Source: Betaproteobacteria bacterium (GTDB lineage: Bacteria; Pseudomonadota; Gammaproteobacteria; Burkholderiales; Usitatibacteraceae). Taken from it: a stretch of DNA of 60,282 nt. The position numbers and the translations under genes were made by a program. The stretch spans positions 1 to 60,282 of the forward strand of contig JAEUMZ010000059.1 in NCBI GenBank assembly GCA_016790765.1, given 5' to 3'. The stretch's first letter is position 1. The number at the start of each line of letters is the position of its first letter. The notes below the pieces were generated by a model. The model did not search any database. It had not been told where the DNA came from and was given only the letters and a program-made list of their open reading frames with translations. Below are positions 52,041 to 59,729 of this stretch, piece by piece.

Positions 52041-52567
52041 GCAGCGCCGTGCAGCGCGTGATCATCGCGCTGGGCCTGGTGCTGGTGTTGGCCGCGGCCA
52101 ACCTGACGGTGCGCGAGCGCGAGGCCTTGATCGCCGAGGGCGCGCCGCTGTACCTCGAACTCGCCCCTGTCGATCCGCGGTCCCTGATGCAGGGCGACTA
52201 CATGCGGCTGCGTTTCGCCATCGACCCCTTGATCTGGCCGGGGAACCGGTTCGGTGCCATGGGTCAAGTGCTGGACCGCCCGCCTGATGGCTCCGCGGTG
52301 ATCCGGCGCGATGCGCGCGGCGTCGGCGTCTTCGACCGCATACACAAAGGCGAGGCGCTGGGGCCGGGTGAGTCGCTGATCCAGTACCGGCTGCGCAAGC
52401 ACGAGGTGCGCATCGTCACCAACGCGTGGTTCTTCCAGGAAGGCACGGCCGAGCAGTTCGCGCGGGCGCGCTACGGCGAATTCCGCGTGGCCCCAAACGG
52501 CCAGGCCCTGCTGGTGGCCTTGCGCGACCAGGACCTCCAGGTTCTCGGCAAGCAAAATGGTCAATGA
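52037..52567 (+). CDS. GDYXXLXY-domain protein
   Basis: Encodes 176 residues. One N-terminal transmembrane helix (residues 7-24) anchors an extracytoplasmic domain with the name-giving motif in LMQGDYMRLRFAID (GDY-M-R-L-R-F, last Tyr replaced by Phe). ANLTVREREALIAEGAPLYLELAPVDPRS precedes it (residues 21-49). The family always accompanies DUF2157/DUF4401 proteins and has no known function. Its stop codon forms the first bases of repeat copy C. Confidence 0.85.
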   Translation: MSSAVQRVIIALGLVLVLAAANLTVREREALIAEGAPLYLELAPVDPRSLMQGDYMRLRFAIDPLIWPGNRFGAMGQVLDRPPDGSAVIRRDARGVGVFDRIHKGEALGPGESLIQYRLRKHEVRIVTNAWFFQEGTAEQFARARYGEFRVAPNGQALLVALRDQDLQVLGKQNGQ

Positions 52568-52635
52568 AACTCAAGCACTGGCGCGGCGTTTGGGGCAATA
52601 TTGGCCTGAACGGCGCGCAGGTACTGGGGTTTGCC
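52565..52635 (+). repeat. Dispersed 72-bp palindromic repeat, copy C
   Basis: Starts at the stop codon of the GDYXXLXY gene with TGAAACTCAAGCACTGGCG and ends GGTACTGGGGTTTGCC. It lies 53 bp before the DUF2339 start, in the direction of transcription. Confidence 0.75.
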
Positions 52636-52688
52636 TTTGCAAGGCCCCGGCTCTGGCGCTTCAGTCGTCCAACCACTGAACGCGGCCC

Positions 52689-55600
52689 GTGACCTTCATC
52701 TTCATCCTCCTTGGAATCTTGTTTGGCGCCAGCATCGGCAGTTGGGGCGGTGCGATGGTTGGCGCCATAGCCGGCTGGGCGATCGCCGGCTGGATCAAAG
52801 CCAAGGATCGCGCCACGGAGGAGCGCGCGCGCGCAGACCAGCTCGACCAGCGCCTGGGCGCCATGCAGGGCGACATCAAGGACCTGGCCGCACGCTTGAG
52901 CGCGCTGGAGAAACGCGGCATTGCAACATCGACAACGGCCGCGGCAGATGCCAGTGCAACCGAAATGCAAATCGAGCCGTCGACCGATACCGCGTCAGAC
53001 GAACCGGCGCCGTGGCGCGAACCGGTCGCGGCGTCGATGCCGGACGCACCTTCGGCGAGCGCGCCGACCGAATCCGTTCCCGCTGCAATTCCGGCGACCG
53101 CGGTGGCCTTGCAAGTCAGCGAGGACACGGGGGTTGAACCGGACACGGCCGCGCCCGATTCGCCGCCGGTGGCACTCCCCGCCGCCGAACCCGGGCCCAT
53201 GTCCGCTGCCTCGATTGCCCACGAAGAACCCGCGGGCCCAGGCTTCATCGAGCGCCTGCTGGAAGGCAACATCGTCGCCAAGATCGGCGTGGTGATCCTG
53301 TTCCTCGGCGTTGGTTTCCTGTTGAAGTTCGCCTACGACCGCGGCATGTTCCCGCCCGAACTTCGTCTCATCGCCGTGGCGGCGGCGGGCGGCGTGATGC
53401 TGTTCATCGGCCGGCGCCTGCTGGAGAGCCAGCGTACCTACGCCATCATCCTGATGGGCGCGGCCTTCGGCCTGTTCTACCTCGATACCTTCTTCGCGCT
53501 CAAGACTTTTGCGCTGATCGGGCCGGTGGCCGGCTTCGTGTTGTTTGCCGCGCTGGGTGTGGCGCTGCTGGTCACGGCGGTACGGCTCGATGCGCGCGTG
53601 CTGGCCGCCATCGGCATGCTGGGTGCGTTCCTGGCGCCGTTGCTGGCGTCCACCGGCGGCGGCAACCATGTGTTGCTGTTCTCGTACTACTTGTTGCTCA
53701 ACCTCATCATCCTTGGCGCCAGCTGGTTCAAGGCCTGGCGCGAACTGAACTTTATCGGCTTCCTGTTCACTTTCGCCATTTCGCTGGTGTGGGGCTATTC
53801 GAACTACACGCCGAAGCACTTTGCGACGGTGGAGCCGTTCCTCATCGCCTTTTTCCTGCTCTATCTGGCCAGTCCCGTGCTGTTCGCCGCGCGCCAGCCG
53901 CCGCAGTTGAAGGGGCTCGTCGATGGCACGCTGGTGTTCGGCATGCCCTTGTCGGTGGCGATGATGCAGGCGGCGCTCACGCGCGGCATGGACGACATGG
54001 TCCTGGCGTGGAGTGCCGCGGGCGCAGCGGCGATCTACGCCGCGATGGCGCGCCTGCTGTGGCAGCGCGAGCACATGCGCCTGCTGGCCGAGGCGCACCT
54101 GGCGCTGGCGGTGGTGTTCGGCACCGTCGCCCCGTACTTTGCCTTCAGCGGTTACCCGACCTTCGCGTTCTGGACGCTGGAAGGTGCGGCGATCTACTGG
54201 ATGGCGTGCCGGCAGGATCGCATCCTCGGTCGTGCCTTTGCGTTGCTGCTCCAGGTCGGCGCCGCCGTCTATTTCTGGTGGGTGATCCACGACACCATCG
54301 ACTTCCGCTCGCAGCACGCCTGGTTCAACGACCGCGTGATCGGCGGCACGCTGATCGCCGGCTCGGCGTGGCTGACGGCCTGGTTCATGCGACGCTACGA
54401 GGAACGGCTCAAGCCCGCCGAGGCGCAGCTGGAAATCGTGGCGCTGGCCTGGGGCGCCTTGTGGGTGTTGTACGCCTTGGCCATCGGCATTGCACGCCAG
54501 TGGACGGGGGTTCACGCGCGCACCGGCGCTGCGTTGCTGCTGCTGGCTGCGCTGTTCGTCGCGCTCGACGCGTGCGGCGCGTGGCTCAACTGGCGACGCT
54601 TCCGCCTGCTGGCGCGCGGCCAGTTGCCGCTGCTCGCGTTGCTGGCGATGGTGTGGGCACTGGATGCCGCGCACCCATTGCGGGGCCTGGGTCTCTACGC
54701 CTGGCCCACCGCGTTCGTTGGTTACTTCTTCGTGCTGCATCGCCAGCGTGCAGCACAGGTCGAGGCGTCAACCGGCTGGCGCTATGCCGGCGCCTGGGCC
54801 TTGATGCTGATCCTGGCCTCGTGGGAGGCTGCGTGGCGGTACGGTGAGCGGCAGTTCGACTGGGTGTTCGCCATCGGGGCCCTCGGCCTCGCGGCCTCCG
54901 CCGTGCGCTTTGCCTTGCGCGGCGGGCCTACGGCCGCCCCATCGCAAGGTGAGGATCCCGATGCGGCGACGCGGCCGCGGCCATCAACCCTCTTCGGTGA
55001 GTTGCCGCTGCTCTGGTCGCTGGTGGTGTGGTTCCTGGGCCTGCATGGACTCATCGGCGACCAGGCCGCGCGTCCGCAACAGGTGGCCTGGCACCTGGGC
55101 GTGCTGGCTGCCTCGGTCGCGCTGTTCGAGTGGGGCGGGCGCGCACTTGAATGGTTGAGCCTCCGGCGCATGCAGGTGCTGTTGACGTTCGGTGCGCTGT
55201 TGTCGATTCCGCTGCTGGATCATCCGTTGCGCGCGGGGCAGGGTTGGGCGTGGCTCGCGGTGTTCGCGGTCTCGTGGTGGGTGCTGCGTCGTCAGGAGCG
55301 CGATGGCGTGGCCGAGTGGCCGGGGGCCCAGCACGTTGCGTTGATCGACCTGCTCATCGTGCTCACGGCGTGGGAACTGCATTGGCGAGCGGCGTCGGTG
55401 GGGTTGTCGGTCAGTTGGAAAGCAGCAGCGCTTGGCGCTGCCCTGGCGGCCGGCATCGCGCTAGTGCGTTCCGGAATCCGCCGCGACCGCTGGCCGTTTG
55501 CCACGCACATGACCGCCTTTGCCGCCGGCAGCCTGATTCCGGGCTTGCTCCTCGCCGCGCTCTGGACGCTGGCCGCCAATGCGGCGGCGGACGGCGCCGT

Positions 55601-56084
55601 GGCGCCATGGCCCTACCTGCCACTGCTCAATCCGTTCGACCTGGCCCAACTGGCGCTGTTGGTGGTCGCCGGGCGCGTGATCACCTTGGCCAGCGAAGAC
55701 CCGGCCACCCGCAAGCCGTTGTTCATCGCCCTGGCGGCCCTGGCGTTCTGGTGGACCAACGCCGTGCTGTTGAGAAGCGTCCACCAATGGGCCGACGTGC
55801 CGTACCAGATCGGGCCCCTGCTCGCCTCCGTCGTGGCGCAGGCCTCGCTGTCGTTGTTGTGGACTTCCACCGCGCTGGTGATCATGTTCGCCGCCGTGCG
55901 CCGCGTGCACCGCGGCTGGTGGATGTGCGGCGCGGCGTTGCTGGCCTTGGTGGTGGCCAAGCTCGCCTTCAACGACCTGGCGCAGACCGGCACCGTGGCG
56001 CGCATCGTGAGCTTTATCGGCGTCGGCGTCCTGCTGCTGGTGATCGGCTACGTGGCGCCGGTGCCGCCGAAAAGGGCCGAATGA
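52689..56084 (+). CDS. DUF2339 polytopic membrane protein
   Basis: Encodes 1131 residues from GTG 52689. An N-terminal Gly/Ala-rich helix (1-25) is followed by a charged coiled coil (35-78). A Pro/Ala/Ser linker (80-185) leads to some twenty-five or more hydrophobic segments, starting with ERLLEGNIVAKIGVVILFLGVGFLLKFAYDRG (split; residues 195-226). That opening and RRLLESQRTYAIILMGAAFG are typical of DUF2339. Function unknown; proteins of this size and topology suggest a transporter or envelope scaffold. The start codon has no good ribosome-binding site. It shares the strand with the DUF2157 group but is separated from it by a repeat. Confidence 0.85.
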   Translation: MTFIFILLGILFGASIGSWGGAMVGAIAGWAIAGWIKAKDRATEERARADQLDQRLGAMQGDIKDLAARLSALEKRGIATSTTAAADASATEMQIEPSTDTASDEPAPWREPVAASMPDAPSASAPTESVPAAIPATAVALQVSEDTGVEPDTAAPDSPPVALPAAEPGPMSAASIAHEEPAGPGFIERLLEGNIVAKIGVVILFLGVGFLLKFAYDRGMFPPELRLIAVAAAGGVMLFIGRRLLESQRTYAIILMGAAFGLFYLDTFFALKTFALIGPVAGFVLFAALGVALLVTAVRLDARVLAAIGMLGAFLAPLLASTGGGNHVLLFSYYLLLNLIILGASWFKAWRELNFIGFLFTFAISLVWGYSNYTPKHFATVEPFLIAFFLLYLASPVLFAARQPPQLKGLVDGTLVFGMPLSVAMMQAALTRGMDDMVLAWSAAGAAAIYAAMARLLWQREHMRLLAEAHLALAVVFGTVAPYFAFSGYPTFAFWTLEGAAIYWMACRQDRILGRAFALLLQVGAAVYFWWVIHDTIDFRSQHAWFNDRVIGGTLIAGSAWLTAWFMRRYEERLKPAEAQLEIVALAWGALWVLYALAIGIARQWTGVHARTGAALLLLAALFVALDACGAWLNWRRFRLLARGQLPLLALLAMVWALDAAHPLRGLGLYAWPTAFVGYFFVLHRQRAAQVEASTGWRYAGAWALMLILASWEAAWRYGERQFDWVFAIGALGLAASAVRFALRGGPTAAPSQGEDPDAATRPRPSTLFGELPLLWSLVVWFLGLHGLIGDQAARPQQVAWHLGVLAASVALFEWGGRALEWLSLRRMQVLLTFGALLSIPLLDHPLRAGQGWAWLAVFAVSWWVLRRQERDGVAEWPGAQHVALIDLLIVLTAWELHWRAASVGLSVSWKAAALGAALAAGIALVRSGIRRDRWPFATHMTAFAAGSLIPGLLLAALWTLAANAAADGAVAPWPYLPLLNPFDLAQLALLVVAGRVITLASEDPATRKPLFIALAALAFWWTNAVLLRSVHQWADVPYQIGPLLASVVAQASLSLLWTSTALVIMFAAVRRVHRGWWMCGAALLALVVAKLAFNDLAQTGTVARIVSFIGVGVLLLVIGYVAPVPPKRAE

Positions 56085-56242
56085 CCGTTCGCAGGCCGGG
56101 TCGCCCTTGACCCGGAAATAGAAGTAGCTCACGACGCCTTCGGCAACGTGACATACGGCGATGCGATTCCGGTGCCGCCGAATCGCCGTGTGGGTGGATC
56201 GGGATTGCCCATCGAGACGCTTGACCCAGGTCACGCACCCAC

Positions 56243-56251
56243 TTATCCACA
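56243..56251 (+). promoter_or_regulatory. Consensus DnaA box
   Basis: TTATCCACA, identical to the strict DnaA-box consensus. Only one copy was noticed and no dnaA, dnaN or gyrB gene is nearby, so it is more likely a regulatory or titration site than an origin. Confidence 0.4.
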
Positions 56252-56287
56252 GAGTGTGGTTTTTCACACAGTTTTGCCGGATTCGCG

Positions 56288-56296
56288 TGCTACATT
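56288..56296 (+). promoter_or_regulatory. Extended -10 element of the cytochrome gene
   Basis: TGCTACATT fits the TGnTAnnnT extended -10 form and lies 115 bp before the start codon. The -35 region is poor. Confidence 0.35.
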
Positions 56297-56410
56297 TTGT
56301 TCACGCTGTGGAGGCGGCGTGGCTTGACCCTCGAGCGTGCCGGGCCGGTGCGGGACCGGTGCGCCAACAAAACCAGATCTCGCGTGTTTTCAACTTTGGG
56401 CGGAGAACCC

Positions 56411-59400
56411 ATGGGGCTGTTCGTGCCACGAAATACCTTCCATTGCGCGCGGCGCACGTTTTTCCAGCTTGCCTGCGCTGCGGCCCTGGCGGCGCCTTCG
56501 GTGGCGCAGGCCGCGGACCCCGGCCTCGATGCGCGCGTGCCGATCGGCCCGTATTTCAACGGCGTGCTGCCGGACAGCGCGCTGAACCAGTCGCAGATGC
56601 CGACGCTGTTGTCGTCCACCGGTGTGTTCACCGACATGGTGGCGATGACGCCCAATCCGGCCATGGTGCCGTTCACGGTCAATTCCGCGCTGTGGTCCGA
56701 TGCCTCCGAAAAGCTGCGCTGGATGGTGCTGCCGTTCGATGGCACCATCGGCGGCCCGGGGTCGCCCGCGATCGCGTTCTCCCCCGAAGGCAAGTGGGTG
56801 TTTCCCAACGGCACCGTGTGGGTGAAGCATTTCCAGATCAAGGTCAACGAGCAGACCAACGAAATCAAGCGCCTGGAAACACGCTTCATGGTGCGCGACA
56901 ACGAAGGCAACCTGTATGGCAACAGCTACCGCTGGAACAGCGCGCAGACCGACGCCACCATCGTCACCGCCTTCGACGGCGAACGCGAGCCGATCACCAT
57001 CACCCGCGCCAACGGCACCACCGAGTCGCAAACCTGGCATTACCCCGGGCCGGGGCAGTGCCTGGAGTGCCACAACAACGCCAATCCATCCGACCCGAAC
57101 GGCACCGGCCAGTCGCTGGGCGTGAAGACGCGCCAGCTCAACGGCAATTACACCTATGCCGCCACCGGGCGCACGGCCAACCAGCTGCTCACCTGGAGCA
57201 AGATGGGCATGCTCTCGCCGGCATTGGCCGACCAGGCCGACTACCCGGAGTACGAAAAGCTCGTGCCGCTCAACGACACCACGGCCACGCTGGAAAAGCG
57301 CGTGCGCTCGTACGTCGATTCCAACTGCAGCTACTGCCATGGCGGCGGCACTTCGCCCGGGCCGATCTGGGACGCGCGCTACACCACGCCGCTCTTGAAC
57401 CAGAACATCGCCCACCATCCGACGCTCAACCCGCTGGGCGTGCTGCGGCGCTTCGACATCGACAACTCGCGCCTGCGCATCCGCGACGGCGTCGACCCGC
57501 GCGTCGCGTCGTTCCCGTTGCCGATGCCGCCGCTGGCGCGCAACGTACCGCACGCCGAGTGGCTGGCCGTCATGTCGGCGTACGCCAACTACGCGTTCGA
57601 CACCACCTCTGCCATCGCGGTCGGCAACCCCAACCAGATCCGCCTGCAATTCGACCGTGCCGTGGACCCGGCGACGGCGACGGTGGCCTCCAACTACACG
57701 GTGAACAACGGCATCACGGTCAGCGCCGCCGCCATCGACCCCATGGACGCCACGCAAGTGTTGTTAACCGTGAGCGCGATGACCAACAACGCGGCCTACC
57801 GCGTGACGGTGAACCGCGTGCGCGAGGCGCAGGGCGTGATGAACCCGATCTGGCCGAACACCTTCGAGACCTTCACGTACCTCAGTACGCCGCTGGCGCA
57901 GTCGATCAGCTTCGCGATGCCGGCCGACCGGTTCCACACCGATGGGCCCTTCGCCGTGGCAGCCACCGGTGGGGCCTCGGGCAATCCGGTAATCTTCACC
58001 TCCCTGACGCCAGCGGTCTGTTCGGCCTCGGGCGCCAATGGCAGCACCATCGTGCTCACGCAAACGCCGGGCTTGTGCACCCTCGCCGCCAACCAGGCCG
58101 GCAGCGCCATGTACGCCGCCGCCGCGCAAGTGACCCGCTCGTTCAAGGTGCTTTGGCGCGTGAACGTGGTGCTGGAAGGATCGCAACAAGTGCCGCCGGT
58201 GCTGTCGCAGGCGCAGGGCGGCGGCACCGCCACCTATGACGCCACCACGCGGATGCTGGCCCTCAACCTCAGCGTCAGCGGGCTCGAAAGCGCCGAGACC
58301 ATGGCCCACATCCACGGCCCCGCGGCGCGCGGCGCCAATTCCGGCGTGTTGTTCGACCTCAATACCGGTTCATCCAAGGTGCAGACCGTGATGCTCGATA
58401 CCACGCAGGAGACGCAACTGCTGGCCGGTCAGTTGTATGTCAACGTGCACACCACCGGGTATCCGGGCGGGGAAGTGCGCGGGCAACTGGATGCGTTGGG
58501 GTCGGTGGGGTTGGTGGTGTTGGTTGAGTTGGAGGGGCAAGGTGCGAGCGTCGAACCTAGTTACGGGGGGGTACAGTTCAGTTCGTTTGGACTCACAGTA
58601 TGGCCAGGCAGTCAGTTGCAATTCATGGCACCGGTCGACATCTACGAAGGTGAGAATGCCAGCGGAGTCTGGACTGGATGCGACTCGCAGGTGTTTTCAG
58701 ATCCATTGATCCCGAACGCGATTGGTGCAAAGGACGCGCTCTGTCAGGTCACTGTCAATTCGAGTCGCGTTATCGCGGTTTCCTTCGGACCACCCGGCGC
58801 GCCTTCCAAGCCAATAAACATCGTTGCGGTTCCGCTGAACGGCGCGGCGCAGGTGTCGTTTGCGCTCTCAACCTCCTCGCTGGCATTACAGATTACCTAT
58901 GAGGTGATTTGCGATTCCGCAATGGGCTCGGTAACCGCCCAGGGCGGGAGCTCACCGATTGTCATTACGTTGGTCAATGACCGGACGTATGAGTGCCGAG
59001 TTTACGCATTCACCAGTGCGGGCTCGAGCCCTCACTCAAGAGCGGTGACCGTCACTCCGTTCATGCCATTCGCCCTGGAGACGGTTAAGTCCCGCAAAGC
59101 GCACAAAGACGTTGGTAGTCTCGATCTCGACATTGCGCTGGGTCGCGGAATCGGCGATGCTATCTCGATTGAGCCGCGCGCCGGGCCGCACAAACTGGTG
59201 TTTCAGTTCAACAAGCCTGTCACGGCAGTGGGCACCATCACGATGACCGACAAGGACGGCGCAAATACCGTTCGCACCGGCCACAAGGTGGTCGGCAACA
59301 CCATCGAACTGCCGCTCGACGACCTGGGCGACAACCTGCGCGTGGCGGTGGCCATCGCCGGGGTGAATGGCACGTACACCGCGAACGTGGCGCTCGGCTT

Positions 59401-59584
59401 CCTGCAAGGCGACATCAACGATTCCAGGCGCGTCACGGCGGCCGATGTCATCACGCTCAAGCGCCGTCGCAACGCGGCGCCGGTCGATGCCGCCAGCGCG
59501 CGCTTCGACCTCAACCTCGATGGCGTGGTGTCCGACCTGGACGTGAACTACGCGAAGAATCGCGCCGGGCGCATGGTGCCGTAG
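56411..59584 (+). CDS. Exported dihaem cytochrome c with CHRD, FN3-like and dockerin-like modules
   Basis: Encodes 1057 residues. A signal peptide (RRTFFQLACAAALAA, cleavage near AQA at residue 35) is followed by a region like the SO2930/HNE_0200 family of dihaem cytochromes (40-400). Its haem sites are CLECH at 217-221 and CSYCH at 306-310. An Ig-like segment follows (about 405-490), then a second Ig-like repeat (499-577). A CHRD domain (584-693) contains HIHGPAA and HTTGYPGGEVRGQL. A cysteine-containing segment (701-795), a fibronectin III-like domain (799-885) and two dockerin-like EF-hand motifs, GDINDSRRVTAADV and FDLNLDGVVSDLDV (1000-1054), complete it. GGAG precedes the ATG at 56411. 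Residues 701-915 are encoded by visibly less GC-rich DNA. Function unknown; an extracellular electron-transfer or surface role is inference. Confidence 0.85.
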   Translation: MGLFVPRNTFHCARRTFFQLACAAALAAPSVAQAADPGLDARVPIGPYFNGVLPDSALNQSQMPTLLSSTGVFTDMVAMTPNPAMVPFTVNSALWSDASEKLRWMVLPFDGTIGGPGSPAIAFSPEGKWVFPNGTVWVKHFQIKVNEQTNEIKRLETRFMVRDNEGNLYGNSYRWNSAQTDATIVTAFDGEREPITITRANGTTESQTWHYPGPGQCLECHNNANPSDPNGTGQSLGVKTRQLNGNYTYAATGRTANQLLTWSKMGMLSPALADQADYPEYEKLVPLNDTTATLEKRVRSYVDSNCSYCHGGGTSPGPIWDARYTTPLLNQNIAHHPTLNPLGVLRRFDIDNSRLRIRDGVDPRVASFPLPMPPLARNVPHAEWLAVMSAYANYAFDTTSAIAVGNPNQIRLQFDRAVDPATATVASNYTVNNGITVSAAAIDPMDATQVLLTVSAMTNNAAYRVTVNRVREAQGVMNPIWPNTFETFTYLSTPLAQSISFAMPADRFHTDGPFAVAATGGASGNPVIFTSLTPAVCSASGANGSTIVLTQTPGLCTLAANQAGSAMYAAAAQVTRSFKVLWRVNVVLEGSQQVPPVLSQAQGGGTATYDATTRMLALNLSVSGLESAETMAHIHGPAARGANSGVLFDLNTGSSKVQTVMLDTTQETQLLAGQLYVNVHTTGYPGGEVRGQLDALGSVGLVVLVELEGQGASVEPSYGGVQFSSFGLTVWPGSQLQFMAPVDIYEGENASGVWTGCDSQVFSDPLIPNAIGAKDALCQVTVNSSRVIAVSFGPPGAPSKPINIVAVPLNGAAQVSFALSTSSLALQITYEVICDSAMGSVTAQGGSSPIVITLVNDRTYECRVYAFTSAGSSPHSRAVTVTPFMPFALETVKSRKAHKDVGSLDLDIALGRGIGDAISIEPRAGPHKLVFQFNKPVTAVGTITMTDKDGANTVRTGHKVVGNTIELPLDDLGDNLRVAVAIAGVNGTYTANVALGFLQGDINDSRRVTAADVITLKRRRNAAPVDAASARFDLNLDGVVSDLDVNYAKNRAGRMVP

Positions 59585-59591
59585 GGTCCTA

Positions 59592-59665
59592 TGGCAAGAT
59601 CCCGCGCCTGGTGAGGGGTTCAGGCCGAAGTCGGCCGAAGCGGCGCACCAGTGCTTGGGTTTGCC
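59592..59665 (-). repeat. Dispersed 72-bp palindromic repeat, copy D
   Basis: Read on the minus strand it starts GGCAAACCCAAGCACTGGTG and carries GGCCTGAAC as in copy C. Its far end is more diverged. It lies between two convergent genes, before their shared terminator. Confidence 0.7.
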
Positions 59666-59683
59666 GAAAGCACCAAACAAGAA

Positions 59684-59706
59684 GGGCGGCCCGCAGGCCG
59701 CCCTTT
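59684..59706. terminator. Bidirectional terminator between the cytochrome and BI-1 genes
   Basis: An 8-bp G/C stem (59684-59691 with 59696-59703) has TTT on the plus side and TTCTTGTTTGG on the minus side, so it can serve both convergent genes. Confidence 0.75.
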
Positions 59707-59729
59707 GCATTTGCGGAGCCGGAATTCGC

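Larger units (their letters stand above)
56085..56410. other. Intergenic region upstream of the cytochrome gene
   Basis: This 326-bp gap carries no convincing gene. It contains a CCGGGTC-N6-GACCCGG hairpin (56096-56115) just after DUF2339 that lacks a T run. A perfect DnaA box lies at 56243-56251, overlapping a CCACA-GAG-TGTGG hairpin and a TGTG-N6-CACA dyad. An extended -10 element is at 56288-56296. Confidence 0.5.

Noticed and set aside
56085..56410. A replication origin around the DnaA box
   Set aside because: A single box was seen, with no AT-rich unwinding element and no dnaA, dnaN, parAB or gidA genes nearby.
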